A DNA stretch of 64,000 bases, taken from Nymphalis io. Lineage: Eukaryota; Arthropoda; Insecta; Lepidoptera; Nymphalidae. The notes under the pieces are model-generated. The model saw only the letters and a program-made list of their open reading frames with translations, was not told the DNA's origin and did no database searches. Position numbers and translations under genes: made by a program. The stretch covers positions 8,100,468-8,164,467 of the forward strand of contig NC_065916.1 in assembly GCF_905147045.1 (NCBI RefSeq). Direction: 5' to 3'. The stretch's first letter is position 1; every line of letters begins with the position of its first letter. Shown here piece after piece: positions 38,255-49,492 of the stretch.

Positions 38255-38900
38255 CATTTTGTCGAATTATTAATATTTTAAAGCAATTTATATAATAAAG
38301 TTCAGAAAAATCTAATATTGTACATTGAATAAGGTAGGTGCGGGTAATAAGGCCTGTCGGCTAATAAGGCCTGAATAACAAAAATGCTATTTAAAATGGT
38401 CGTATTTGGTCACCCCTTGTAAGTAGTATCTCTCATAGATGTCGCTTCAAACTTGTAACTACGTGTTCGCTTGTTCGCTGCCACCGGTGTTACGTTATTC
38501 ATCGTGAAGAGCAGTTGCGCGACTTATATAATAAGAATTCGGCCGAATCAATCGTATATATATTTTTTTAAATATTATACTTATATTATAAAAAAATTAC
38601 GCTTTACGTTCTAAATACGGCAAGTGGTATCGAGGAGTGCATCGGCTTGTCACCGGCTGATACAGATGATTTAAAGACTTTTCATTATTCTCAAGGCTTT
38701 AAGCATAATTAGTGCATCACATTATTATTGATCTCATTTACTAAATATACCAAGTATATTTTGATTATTTAAGTATGCCTAAATTTTAGGCCTTATTACC
38801 CTACCATAGTATTATAAGGCCCACTAATAAGGTTTTTAAAAATGTTTAATTTTATTTTTGTTGACGACTTTGACGACGACCGGCTCGTCGAATTTATAAT
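38255..38900 (-). repeat. 'GGCCTTATTAGCCGACAGGCC' family repeat, copy 2
   Basis: Inverted relative to copy 1: ATAAGGCCTGTCGGCTAATA, GATGTCGCTTCAAACTTGTA, and CTACCATAGTATTATAAGGC at about 38,805. Segments recur at 41.2-41.9 kb in a different order. Confidence 0.65.
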
Positions 38901-39174
38901 TACTTGTTTACATTTCTAATATTCTGAAAAATAAATGAAATAAACTGTTAAAACAGACAAATGTTTGTACAAAAAAGAGGATAATAAGTATTAAATATTA
39001 AATTCGGTAGACCTTAATCCCCGCTGATACCATGTATAAAATTCTAAATAAAGATTTAATAAATTATTATTCAATAAATTATTGTTAGAAATACTTATTT
39101 ATGTACTTCATTTAATATATTTAATAATTACATATTTCTATATTGTGTTTGATTTAATAAAAATATAATAATGT

Positions 39175-39434
39175 CCTCCAGACCGATTTCGGCCACGGCG
39201 GCCAATCTCAAGAGAGATTAGACAACTACGCAGGAGATATTATAGTGCACAAGTGTGTGCGCAAACACAGGTGCACTCTCTATTCCTTAACTCTTATAAT
39301 CCGATGGGACGGCAATCCGACACGACCGGAAAGAGTTCAGGCACACGACCAACGGCTTTACGTGCTTTCCGAGATACGGGAGTGTTCACACTTCTAACTT
39401 CCAGATTCCGGGCTGCTACTGAGAATAAAAATAC
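39175..39434 (+). repeat. Repeat with CGATTTCGGCCACGGCGGCC, copy 2
   Basis: A highly recognisable lepidopteran interspersed sequence (GTGCACAAGTGTGTGCGCAA; CCGATGGGACGGCAATCCGA). Inverted partner at 33.7 kb. Contains a 63-codon frame without known domain. Class not assigned. Confidence 0.6.
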
Positions 39435-39442
39435 AATCGGTT

Positions 39443-39618
39443 AAAAAAAGCTGAGATGGCCAAGTGGTTAGAACGCGTGAATCTTAACCGAAATTATACC
39501 ACATGTGTATTCTACCAACCCGCATTTTAGCAGCGTGGTGGAATAAGCTCCAAACCTTCTCCTCAAAAGGGAGAGGAGGCCTTAGCCCAGCAGTGGGACA
39601 TTAACAGGCTGTTACTAT
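39443..39618 (+). repeat. SINE-B, internally deleted, with 8-bp target duplication
   Basis: Head CTGAGATGGCCAAGTGGTTA, body truncated, then GAGGCCTTAGCCCAGCAGTG and a GTTACTATA tail. The B-box and middle are missing compared with 22,026-22,351. AATCGGTT at 39,435-39,442 and 39,619-39,626 is a perfect duplication. Confidence 0.88.
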
Positions 39619-39626
39619 AATCGGTT

Positions 39627-39840
39627 TCAGAACGTCATTGGTATTGTTTGGTAAAAAAAAATTTAAAAAATAGTTTTCCCGCGCATATATAAAAAACGGA
39701 GAACTGAACGATTGTCATCGAATTAACAATATATGATATTTTGTTTTAATTAAATTTAAAATATCTCATAACTAATAACATTAAAGACATCAAAATTAAC
39801 AAATAATAAAATTTATTACTTCTACTGGTGTATTTATTGT
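39627..39840. other. AT-rich spacer, nothing recognised
   Basis: No ORF longer than about 30 codons; no repeat recognised. Confidence 0.3.
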
Positions 39841-39849
39841 TGTATCACA

Positions 39850-40800
39850 GTCCAAGGGACAGTGATAAAGGTGAAGGCCCAGATGAGGTATCTGGGTCTG
39901 ATCCTGGACGGAAGATGGAGCTTCTGGCAACACTTTGTCCAACTGTGCCCGAAGCTCATTAATTCCGCCGCCGCCTAAGGCCGCCTCCTACCTAGGTCGC
40001 CTCCTGTGGGAGGGCCAGAATCACCATGCCGGCGATTATACGCCGGTGTACTGCACTCCATGGCGATATATGGTGCACCCATATGGGTAGACGCTCTCAC
40101 CGCTCGTAATAGAGCTCTTCTGAGGAGACCGCAGAGAGTTATAGCGGTGAGAGCGGTACGAGGTTACCGTACGGTGTCGTGGACGACGGTGACACTTCTT
40201 GCGGAAGTGCATAGGTTTCGGGTGGAAGCCAGAAGTCTTTCTTGCGGAAGTCTAGGCGGAGGTGGGGCGAATCAGGTCTGTAGCCCAACAAGCTCTCATT
40301 CGCAGATGGGAGGAGGACCTAGGATCCTCATCAGCAGGCCTGGCGACAGTGGAGACGATCCGCCCCCACTTGAATCGCTGGGTAACAAGAAGGAGCGGCA
40401 CACTTACGTTTAGACTGACGCAGGTGATTACCGGACAGGGCTGTTTCGGTAAGTACCTGCACGAGATAGCGAGGCGGGAGATATGACCCTCCTGCCATGA
40501 GTGTGGTGCGCCACGGGACATGGCACATTACACTTTGACGGAGTGTGCTGCGTGGGGGCCCCAGAGGCATACCCTAGCGTCGACAGTTGGCGGAGACGTC
40601 TCGCTGCCGAGCGTGATTAACGCTATGCTTGGCAGCGAGAGGTGTTGGATGGAGATGGTCTCTTTTTGCGAGAGTATCATGTTGCAGAAGGAGGTCGTGG
40701 AGCGAGAGCGAGAGGTGAGGTCAGCCACCGCTGATTCGCCCCGCCGAAGAAGACCCGGGAGGAGGCGCCGACGCTATGCGCACCTTCTTCCCCCATCGTA
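39850..40800 (+). pseudogene. R1-clade LINE: RT C-terminal region
   Basis: Frameshifted reading gives VKAQMRYLGLILDGRWSF (RT thumb start), RLYAGVLHSMAIYGAPIWVD, NRALLRRPQRVIAVRAVRGY, TLTFRLTQVITGQGCFGKYL, then WGPQRHTLASTVGG and a basic end (SPRRRRPGRRRRRYAHLLPP). The GYR and RRRRYA endings typify R1-clade elements. The Cys-His knuckle (C-x2-C...H...C) near 40,480-40,540 is damaged. EN and RT core are missing. Confidence 0.85.
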
Positions 40801-41030
40801 AGCGCCGCTGGGGTTAGGGGAGTACTCCGTACCAACGGGCCAACCGGCGGTGCGTCACGGTAGGATGCGCAAGCGATCCCGTGAAGCCCCTTCGACAAGA
40901 CGGAGTGGGTACCACTGGTTTTTTAATGGGTATTCCGGCGCCTTCAGTGCCGGCGAGTCCCACATACCCTCCCACTTCATGTGGGGGAAACGCGTAAATG
41001 CGTTTTTTCAGCGAAAAAAAAGGTATATTT
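40801..41030 (+). other. R1-type 3' UTR with A-run
   Basis: ATGGGTATTCCGGCGCCTTC, CAGTGCCGGCGAGTCCCACA, ending AGCGAAAAAAAAGG at 41,013-41,022. No ribosomal DNA flanks it, so this is not a copy in its usual 28S target. Confidence 0.75.
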
Positions 41031-41189
41031 TTTGTTATGATACATTTTTCAAACATCAAGTTCATAGAAATCAAGAATAAAAGAAAACTTGAGCGTAATT
41101 TTTGTAAAATAAGTATAATATTTTAAAAAAATACTTACGATTGATTCAGAAGAATTCTTATTATTTGAGTCGCGCAATTGCACTTAACA

Positions 41190-41980
41190 CCGGTGGCAGC
41201 GAGCAAGCGAACACGTAGTCACAAGTTTGAAGCGACATCTATGAGATGGCTACTTTAATAGCATTTTTGTTATTTAGACCTTATTAGCCGACAGGCCTTA
41301 TTAGCCGCACCTTATGAAATGTACAATATTAGATTTTTCTGAAATTTATTTTTAATGCAATATTTGGTTTTCTATAATTATAAATTGCTTTAAAAATATT
41401 AATAATTCGACAAAACGATACGTCGCGTATCGAACGTAACGTGAGTCTGTGGCGTTGTACTATTTTGAACCTACTTAATGTTCTAATTAACACAAGCCGT
41501 AGGTAAATAGGAATATTAGTAATTCCTTATAAAATAGAAATTGATTGTTTTAAATAAAAAATATTTTGACACGAAGTCATTTTTATAATTTTTTTAAGAA
41601 ACTTGTAATGAAATAGAGGTCGTACGCGTGGGGCGTGGTGTAGGTCGGTTATTAAGGCCTACCGATATTTTTAATTAATCAAAAACTTTTTATCAAAATG
41701 AACTAATTGTAATGTCTAATAAAGTTGTAGATCAACAACTACAAATAAACAAATCAAAAAGGCAATTTCTGCCGTCAACAAAAACAAAATTAAACATTTT
41801 TAAAAACCTCATTAATGGGCTTTTTTATACTATGGTAGGGTAATAACATTGCCTCATATCAGCCATCTTATCCATGAAAGCGCGATGCAGGATCGTAATA
41901 TAAGAGGACTGTTTTTATGTAACAAAGAAATGTTCACTTCGATGGCACGACATTGTTTTATAATATAAGGCAAAAAAAAA
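41190..41980 (+). repeat. 'GGCCTTATTAGCCGACAGGCC' family repeat, copy 3
   Basis: CACCGGTGGCAGCGAGCAAG, TTATTAGCCGACAGGCCTTA, ATCGAACGTAACGTGAGTCT, then GTCAACAAAAACAAAATTAA and CGCGATGCAGGATCG. Block order differs from copy 2, as if circularly permuted. No ORF. Confidence 0.65.
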
Positions 41981-42044
41981 TACTATCTTCTAAGTGAAAG
42001 TTAAAAAAAAAACATATAAGATATTTCTAAGAAACTGGTCCACA

Positions 42045-42175
42045 CTTCTGGTGACCCAAGAGCTGGCGCTTATTTAGCCCAAAGGCTGAGTCTAGCGGTG
42101 CAGAGAGGCAATAGTGCCAGCGTCTTGGGTACAATGCCACAGGACAATCTTTTAGACGGCGTGTTCTTGCTTTAA
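42045..42175 (+). pseudogene. C-terminal end of an unassigned LINE ORF
   Basis: Reads SGDPRAGAYLAQRLSLAVQR, GNSASVLGTMPQDNLLDGVF, LL-stop. A conserved-looking C-terminus of a retrotransposon protein; I cannot name the clade. Followed by a T-run at 42,200-42,208. Confidence 0.5.
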
Positions 42176-42209
42176 ATTTGTAATGTGTGTTTTGATCTTT
42201 TTTTTTTAA

Positions 42210-42995
42210 TTTTGCATTTTATAACTTAACTTTGCGGACATTCAAACCATCCAATTTTAGGGAATCCATAGTGAATATCATAGATTATTCAAGATCTCGA
42301 CCAATGATATCGCGTCAACTCGATGTGGAAGTTGTTTATTTGTTTTGACTCCTCATGTGGCTGGAATAGACTGCAGATAGATCGTGATACCTGTATATAC
42401 CTCCTGGTGAGTCCGCCACTGCGTTGGACTCAACATAATCATAAAATCATTTTGATTCAAATACTAAACGTTATCGGTGGAAGTTTTTAATTTGACAGTC
42501 AATAAGTAAGTGTAACGCTTCTATATTGAATAAAGAAATTTGATTTGTTGAAAATATTCCGTTTAAATAACAAATTATCTTCAATTGTAATTTTTACACA
42601 TTTTAACATCACTGACAGATAAATAATGGTTATTTAAACTAAATACATAATATCTGAATTAAATTATATATTTGAATAAAGTTTAAAGAAAACCAACGCA
42701 ATCATAACAGGACGACTAATTGATTTCAAAAAATATTTTCAACTTTTGTTGATTCATTTGGTGTTGTACTGGACCTGTTTTAATATTGATCGCTTAAATA
42801 TAAACTATATTGTCCATTCCATTGGCAATTTGTCGATCATGTGACATATTTCTATATGTAATTTTGCAATTGTGTAATATCGTCTGAGTCAAGATGTTAA
42901 ATTAAACAGGACTTGAGCCGAGTAACATTATATGTATTATAGATATCAAATGTGATGCAGTATGTTAGTGTTAAATCATCGCTATTTATTATATA
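42210..42995. other. AT-rich spacer, nothing recognised
   Basis: No ORF. AT-rich throughout. A possible decayed repeat, none named. Confidence 0.3.
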
Positions 42996-42997
42996 TA

Positions 42998-43625
42998 TAT
43001 CGGCGCAATATCATTTATTTAAGTTATTTGCTTAAGTTACTTAAGATATTGTGACTCTTAAAACTAGTTACAATGATTTAGTAAAAACAAATCATTTCAA
43101 ATGAATCATTCGTTTATTTATTTAAGTTATTTGCTTAAGTTACTTAAGATATTGTGACTCTTAAAATTAGTTACAATTATTTAGTAAAAACAAATCATTT
43201 CAAATGAATCATTCATTTGGGATGATTTGTTTTCGTTCTCTAATTATGTTTTCATAAAAACTTTTCATTTAATTAATATTCTAAAATTATTATTTTAAAT
43301 TATAATTACTAAAGTCATTATTTTAAATAGGTTAAGTTCATGTTCACAATTTATAAAAATGTTTTATGATTATTTTTGTAAAGCTCCCCACTCTCGAGTT
43401 TGGTATAAATACGAGTAGTGGTCTTTACACGAGGTAGTCGGGCACAAGTAGCCGAGTAGTGCGGAGCTCTACTCTGTTATTTACATTCATTCAATAAAAG
43501 GTTTATTGGAAGAAGTTGTAGTGTTTAATTATTACTACTATGAATAACGAAGATAGTAATGAAGATGACGTCAGCATTGCTGACGTCATTATTTTTAAAA
43601 ACAATACGACATCCGGAACTTTGTC
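42998..43625 (+). repeat. gypsy-1 5' LTR with internal tandem duplication
   Basis: The start TATCGGCGCAATATCATTTA is repeated at 53,223 (3' LTR). Two copies of a ~101-bp block (about 43,014-43,114 and 43,115-43,215) lie inside; the 3' LTR piece shows one. TATA-like GGTATAAATACG at 43,401-43,412, polyadenylation-type AATAAA at 43,493-43,498, CRE palindrome at 43,565-43,589. The right boundary is inferred from the primer-site motif at 43,626. Confidence 0.7.
43565..43589. promoter_or_regulatory. Paired CRE-type palindrome in LTR
   Basis: ATGACGTCAGC, ATT, GCTGACGTCAT: an 11-bp perfect inverted repeat whose arms each contain TGACGTCA, the consensus for CREB/ATF bZIP factors. Lies downstream of the LTR TATA box. 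Confidence 0.6.
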
Positions 43626-43641
43626 ATCAGAAGTGGGATCG
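43626..43641 (+). other. Candidate primer-binding site
   Basis: ATCAGAAGTGGGATCG is also found just after the LTR remnant at 57,461-57,476. It is complementary to the acceptor/T-stem of tRNA-Leu-type 3' ends (TCCCACTTCTGA). Primer identity is inference. Confidence 0.5.
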
Positions 43642-43699
43642 CTTGCCACTTTCGCTCAACAACAACCTGATGCAACGACGGGACCAGACCATGGATTAA

Positions 43700-45009
43700 A
43701 CACCACAAGAGGTGTTGGAACCGCATTGCCGCCAATTCCAGCCACATTCAGCATTGCTGAATGCACCAATGAACAACATACCACCACAATTCCTGATGCA
43801 GATGATGCAAGTAATGCAGCAAATGTCGGAACGTTTAAGTACACCACCAGAAACAAAAGTACGTATTAACGACATTTACCTACTGGTGGTAGGGCTTTGT
43901 GCAAGCTCGTCTGGGTAGGTACCACCCACTCATCAGATATTCTACCGCAAAACAGCAATACTTAATATTGTTGTGTTCCGGTTTGAAGGGTGAGTGAGCC
44001 AGTGTAATTACAGGCACAAAGGACATTAAATCTTAGTTCCCAAGGTTAGTGGCGCATTGGTGATGTAAGCAATGGTTAACATTTTTTACAATGCTAATCT
44101 CTAAGGTGACCACTTACCATCAGGTGGCCCATATGCTCGTCCGCCTTCCTATTCTATAAAAAAAAAAAAACATCTTTTGACCCCGACACCAATGTGGGAG
44201 TACGTGAGTGGTGTCAACACATCGACAAGTCAGTCGAAACATACAGACTCAATGACTTTGATATACGCCTGAAGGTTGGCAGCCTTCTAAAGGAAAGGGC
44301 GAAAATGTGGGTTGACGATTGGAGGGTCACCACAGCTTCATGGGCTGAACTACGTAACAACCTTATCACGACGTTCGAGCCAGAAAACCGTTATTCTCGA
44401 GACATAGTTCGTTTCAGAGAACATGTTTACGACTCTTCAAAGGATATTTCAGAGTTTTTATCACGAGCATGTGTCTTATGGAGAAGGATCACCAAGGACA
44501 AACTTTCAAATGAAGATGCAGTTGAAGCAGTCATTGGTTGTGTAAACGACGAAAGACTTAGGATCGAGCTATTGAACACACGGGCCACAACAGTGCCAGA
44601 ACTTATATCAGTTGCATCATCAATAAGAACTATGAAGCGTTCTAACCCGAGTTCGAATAATGTAAGTAAGCGACCACGTTTTTTGAACGCGACCCCATCG
44701 ACTTCGTCCTGCCGAATCTGTAAAAGATCCAATCATACTACCGGTGAATGTTACTACAAGCCTACAGAGTCTAAAACTGAACAAAGGAATAAAATGAGAA
44801 CCGAAAACAACAACAAGGAAGTAACCTCCAACCAGAACAATAAAGCAACAATCTGTTCATTTTGCAAAATACCAGGGCATTCTTTCGAAACCTGTTTCAA
44901 ACGTGAACGGTCATTAACATCAAAGATTAGAAACGTCAAATTACTTGAAGGGAATTGGACAATTTCCTGTGCTTTCAATAGCTACACTAGTTACGATTGG
45001 GGTCATTGA
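43700..45009 (+). pseudogene. gypsy-1 gag with two CCHC knuckles, split by SINE-A
   Basis: The gag N-terminus (IPPQFLMQMMQVMQQMSERL) is at about 43,765-43,870. A SINE-A interrupts it. The frame resumes at 44,180: VREWCQHIDKSVETYRLNDF, LSRACVLWRRITKDKLSNED, then knuckles CRICKRSNHTTGEC (44,711) and CSFCKIPGHSFETC (44,854). Family role: capsid/nucleocapsid. Immediately after the second knuckle the sequence jumps to the late protease region, so the DSGAE active site is deleted and the frame shifts. The ATG-started frame at 43,540 lies in the LTR and is not gag. Confidence 0.85.
43877..44172 (+). repeat. SINE-A copy 3, inside gypsy-1 gag
   Basis: CTACTGGTGGTAGGGCTTTG start, CCTTCCTATTCTATAAAAAA end with a 14-nt A-run. 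The gag frame (INDIY | FDPDTNVGVREW) resumes on the other side. No clear target duplication. Confidence 0.9.
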
Positions 45010-45398
45010 TAATATCAACATTGAACTACAGTTCCACATATTAGCCGACTACGAGATGACGACAGACATCTTAGTAGGAATGAACTTGATAAATAATACG
45101 AACCTCACTATGGTGATTACTACGGATGGAACGAGGTTGACAAGTCTACAGAACATCAATCACCTTCAATGTACGAACCCGATATTTGATAAATTAGATT
45201 GTGACCTCACCAATGAAGAAGATATCGAAAAATTACGCAAACTTTTGAACAAGTATCAGCACCTTTTTATCAGAGGGTACCCAACAACTTGTGTTAAGAC
45301 CGCCGAACTGGAAATCCGCTTGAAGAATCCAGACAAATATATAGAACGATGACCATATAGGCTCAGTCCAGTTGAACGTGAAAAAGTACGAGCCATTG
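44945..45398 (+). pseudogene. gypsy-1 pol: protease C-terminus and pre-RT spacer
   Basis: NIELQFHILADYEMTTDILV, GMNLINNTNL, then KLLNKYQHLFIRGYPTTCVK, then a TGA at 45,350, PYRLSPVEREKVRA and I. Same family as gypsy-2. The LINE at 45,399 interrupts the codon after RAI; pol resumes at 49,625. Confidence 0.88.
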
Positions 45399-45418
45399 GC
45401 GCATCGGACGTTTTTCGA

Positions 45419-46705
45419 ATGAAGCGTCAGACGGATGCATTTGCGACAATGACGAGTAATACATTAAAGTGTAACAATTGTCATCTAGTTGTTAATGAGC
45501 TTTTAGCTTATATCCAAAATAAAGTTTCATTAGCGGATGAAGTGAGTTTGGTGAAAATATGTACGTCAGCTTTTTCTAGTGAACAAATTGAGAAAGCCAA
45601 CAGCTTACTCCTGGAATCGTTACCATCGGATTTACGTAAAACTGTTCGCAAAGGAAGAGGCAAGGAAAATCGCTTACTGCACGACGTCATAAATGTGTTT
45701 AAGGTAACAGATCCCGATGTATTACCTGTGTTCGTGGCTAGGGATTTGGAGAAACTACCACCTATAACATTTGACCACCTAGATGTCTCCAAGCTGCTCA
45801 AGGATCTGATGATAGTACAGGCGGAAATTAAAAGTATTAAGTTAATATATGCTACTGTTGAGCAACTTGAATGTGTTAAGAAGGAATGTCTTATCGGAAA
45901 ATTACCTTCGCCGCCTTTTTTAACTATGGCAGTAAACACGAAAAGAGGAGCTTACCGCGATAGTGGACCGATAGGATTGTCTCAATTAGATGACACTATC
46001 ATTACAACGCATTTAGATCAGTCTAACGGCGAGGCATTATCGCCGGGAGAATATAATATAAACTATAGAAATATGAGTACTACAGTGGAGGGTAGTAATA
46101 CAGCGTTTCAAAGTATTGTTTATCAACAGTCGACAGACGCGGACGATTGCGTCACCCGAGGCGGAGGTCGAGGCATGGAAGCGATTAGCACTGTAAATGA
46201 CTCATCGCGGGTATCGAGCGAATCGAAAGATCAGCCCGGTGGGACAGCGCAAATTAGATCTTATGCTGCGGCTGCTAAGGTCCATGATCCAAGTGAAGGC
46301 TGGACAGTTGTAAAGAAGAGATCGCAAAAATTGAAAAACCGCCTCATTGGCAAAATGGGAAATGTTGTGGTTGAATCGGAAGAAAAATTCAGGGCGGCTG
46401 ATAGAAAAATACCTCTATTTATAACAAATGTTCATAAAGATACGGCAGAATCGGATATAATTAACTATATTAAGAACAAAACTAAGGAGAGTGTTACATT
46501 AGAGAAAATTTCAATTAAGCGGCAATGTGAACACGACGCCTATAAGCTTTTTGTTTCACAAAGTAAGCTTTCGTTGTATCTTAATGAGAATATTTGGCCG
46601 CAGGGAATTATTTTTCGGCGGTTTGTGCACTTTAAGCTTAAACGCAAAGACGAAACACCTGTTGCAGAGGTGGCGCTGAATAACCTGCCTATTGTTAATG
46701 GATAA
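45419..46705 (+). CDS. LINE ORF1 (428 codons), RNA-binding type
   Basis: Uninterrupted. Start MKRQTDAFATMTSNTLKCNN at the element's first ATG. N-terminal half is helical (LVKICTSAFSSEQIEKANSL, RKTVRKGRGKENRLLHDVIN, FVARDLEKLPPITFDHLDVS) with a CNNCH pair. The middle is Ser/Thr/Asp-rich; YAAAAKVHDPSEGWTVVKKR leads to an RRM-like C-terminus (KIPLFITNVHKDTAESDIIN, ISIKRQCEHDAYKLF, WPQGIIFRRF). Family role: ORF1p nucleic-acid binding. It overlaps ORF2 by 14 nt (ORF2 ATG 46,692), a -1 frame arrangement. Confidence 0.85.
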   Translation: MKRQTDAFATMTSNTLKCNNCHLVVNELLAYIQNKVSLADEVSLVKICTSAFSSEQIEKANSLLLESLPSDLRKTVRKGRGKENRLLHDVINVFKVTDPDVLPVFVARDLEKLPPITFDHLDVSKLLKDLMIVQAEIKSIKLIYATVEQLECVKKECLIGKLPSPPFLTMAVNTKRGAYRDSGPIGLSQLDDTIITTHLDQSNGEALSPGEYNINYRNMSTTVEGSNTAFQSIVYQQSTDADDCVTRGGGRGMEAISTVNDSSRVSSESKDQPGGTAQIRSYAAAAKVHDPSEGWTVVKKRSQKLKNRLIGKMGNVVVESEEKFRAADRKIPLFITNVHKDTAESDIINYIKNKTKESVTLEKISIKRQCEHDAYKLFVSQSKLSLYLNENIWPQGIIFRRFVHFKLKRKDETPVAEVALNNLPIVNG

Positions 46706-49492
46706 AAACATAACCTATAAATTTATTTCATTTAATTGCAAGAACGTAAAGCGCTCTGCACAATGTATTCGCGAGTTATGTAAAACTTCAGATTTAATTG
46801 CTTTACAAGAATGCTGGTTATTGCCGACGGAGTTATCTTTTCTTGACACATTAAGTGAGGACTTCAGCTCTACAGGAGTATCTGCGGTAGACACATCTAC
46901 TGGTATTTTACGTGGGAGACCATATGGAGGAGTTGCGCTGCTGTGGAGACGTAGTGTTTTCCAAAATGTGTCCGTTGTTCAGTGTAATAACCCGCGTATC
47001 TGCGCTATTAGAATAGTGTTACAAGATAAATCGTTCTTAGTGATGAGTGTATATATGCCTACGGATTCAGTTGCGAACCTAATGGATTTTACAGACGTAC
47101 TAAGCTCGGTAAGTGCTATTATTTATAGTTACGAGGAAAACTGTGTATATATATTGGGGGACTACAATGCGCACACTTCTGAGCGGTTTTATAACGAACT
47201 TACTCAGTTCTGCTCAGAACAAGAATGGACTTGTGTAGATACTGAAATATTAGGTTTATGGTCTAATACTTATACCTTTCTGAGTGAATCTCATGGATCT
47301 AAACGGTGGCTCGACCATTGCTTAGCCACTAAAGCTGCTGTTGATTCCGTGAGCAATGTTTATGTATTGCATGATGTGTTGTGGTCTGACCACTTCCCTC
47401 TGGTCGTAGAATGTAATTTAAATGTGCTACTACCAAAGAAACTTTGTTTAAGTACGTCTTCTCTAAATGAGATTCGTTGGGGAGAAAGAAGTCAAGAACA
47501 GATAGATATATACCAGAGGGAATGTCACGAAAGGTTAAGAAACATTGACTTCCCACATGAGCTTCGTGATTGCGGTGACTATATTTGTAATAATCCAGAA
47601 CATAGAAACACTATAACAAAGTTGTACAGTGACATTGTTCAAGCTTTGATAGATGCTTCCGTGGTGGGTCGTAACAGTAGGTATCGTGTAAGGAAAATAA
47701 GAGTGATAGGTTGGAATAAACATGTAGCCGAGGCGCACAGGGAGGCAAGACAAAAATTTCAATTATGGCTGTGGTATGATAAGCCAACCGCAGGATATGT
47801 TTATAGGGAAATGTGCGAGGCTAGAAGGATTTTTTAAATCTCGTTTAAGGTGGTTTCAAAACCATCAGGAGCAAATTAAAATGGATATTCTAGCTTCACA
47901 TCATACGAAAAAGGATTTCCGCGGTTTCTGGAAGAAGACTAACAAAATGAACAGCAAGCCTTCCCTCCCTGTGAGCATCGGTGGTGTGTGTGAGCCTGAA
48001 AAGATCCCTGATCTTTTTATGGACCACTTTCACGTAAAATCACCACGGGGCCTTCTCAGTCAGTGATCAATGTTGAGTCCAACATGGAAATGTGTATTAA
48101 GTTTAAATATGACAAAGTTGCACATATCATCAAACATATGAGTAGAGGTAAATCCCCGGGCCATGATGGACTTAGCATTGAGCATCTTCAATACGCTGGG
48201 CCACATCTTCCCAGAGTTTTGTGTATGCTGTACAGCTTTTGTTTGAGCCATAGTTTTATGCCTGGCGAGATGATACGTACGATAGTTGTGCTTATTGTGA
48301 AAAACAAAACTGGCGACCTGGCTGATAAAAACAACTATAGACCTATTTCGTTGGCTACGGTCATCTCGAAGGTGTTTGACAGCGTGCTCAATATAGAATT
48401 AAATAAGTTCATAAAACCGCATGATAACCAGTTTGGATTCCGACCTGGATTATCCACGGAAAGTGCTATACTTTGTGTTAAGCATGCTGTCACATATTAT
48501 ACTAGGCGTAAGACTCCAGTTTATGCATGTTTTCTTGACATGTCGAAGGCATTTGATCTGGTTTCGTACGATATCTTATGGCGTAAAATGAACGAGATTG
48601 GTATACCTTCGGAACTGATCAATATCTTTAAATTTTGGTATGGGAATCAGGTCAATAATGTCCGATGGGCAGGAGCATTGTCACGTCCATATGGGTTGGA
48701 GTGTGGGGTGAGGCAGGGGGATTGAGCTCGCCAACGCTCTTTAACCTTTATGCTAAAGATTTAATCGCCGAGCTTAGCAGCACCAGGATCGGCTGTTACA
48801 TAGACGGTATTTGTGTTAATAACATAAGCTACGCCGATGACATGGTGCTGTTGAGTGCGTCTGTTTGTGGTCTTAGAAAACTGATGGCTAAATGTGAGGA
48901 TTATGTGGGAAGTCATGGTCTTAACTATAATGCAAAGAAAAGTGTAGTGATGGTTTTTGAGGCCGGAGGTAAAGTGCCAAGTAGTGTACCACCAGTAATG
49001 CTCAATGGTACAGCACTGCAAAGGGTTTCCCAATTTAAATATCTTGGTCATATATTGATTTCAGACCTCAAAGACGACGCTGATATTGAAAGAGAACGGA
49101 GGGCGTTGTCAGTAAGAGCGAACATGCTGGCTCGCAGGTTTGCGCGCTGCTCGGACAGCGTCAAGGGCACGTTGTTCAGAGCATATTGTATGAATTTTTA
49201 CACGTGCAACCTGTGGGCCAAGTACATGCAAAAGTCGTACAACGCTATTCGTGTACAATATAACAATGCTTTCAGGGTGCTGATGGGGCTGCCCCGATTG
49301 TGTAGCGCATCAGGGATGTTCGCGGAGGCACACGTGGACTGTTTTTATACTACTATGCGTAAAAGATGTGGAGCCCTGGTGCGCAGAGTGCGGGACAGTA
49401 CCAACAGCATCTTGAAACTAATCGCGGGCAGGCTGGACTGCACATATGTGGGTCACTGCTGCGCTATTTCTAATGGAATGGCGCAGAGGTGA
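46692..49492 (+). pseudogene. LINE ORF2: endonuclease-RT, frameshifted
   Basis: EN: FNCKNVKRSAQCIRELCKT, LIALQECWL (catalytic Glu), YGGVALLWRR, YILGDYNAH, and SDHFPLVVECN (46,710-47,415). RT: KSPGHDGLSIEHLQYA, NNYRPISLATVISKVFDSVL, CFLDMSKAFDLVSYDILWRK, GVRQGD / LSSPTLFNLYAKDLI, and YADDMVLL (catalytic, about 48,830). Thumb: SQFKYLGHILISDLKDD. C-terminus: GLPRLCSASGMFAEAHVD. Breaks: about 47,830, about 48,062 and about 48,720, each a small indel; otherwise well preserved, so inactivation is recent. Stop at 49,490. Confidence 0.9.

Noticed and set aside
39850..41030. R1 insertion in rDNA
   Set aside because: No 28S rRNA sequence flanks the fragment.
43540..43869. gag start at the ATG 43,540
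   Set aside because: This frame lies in the LTR, crosses the primer-site motif, and is not the frame that continues into gag at 44,180.
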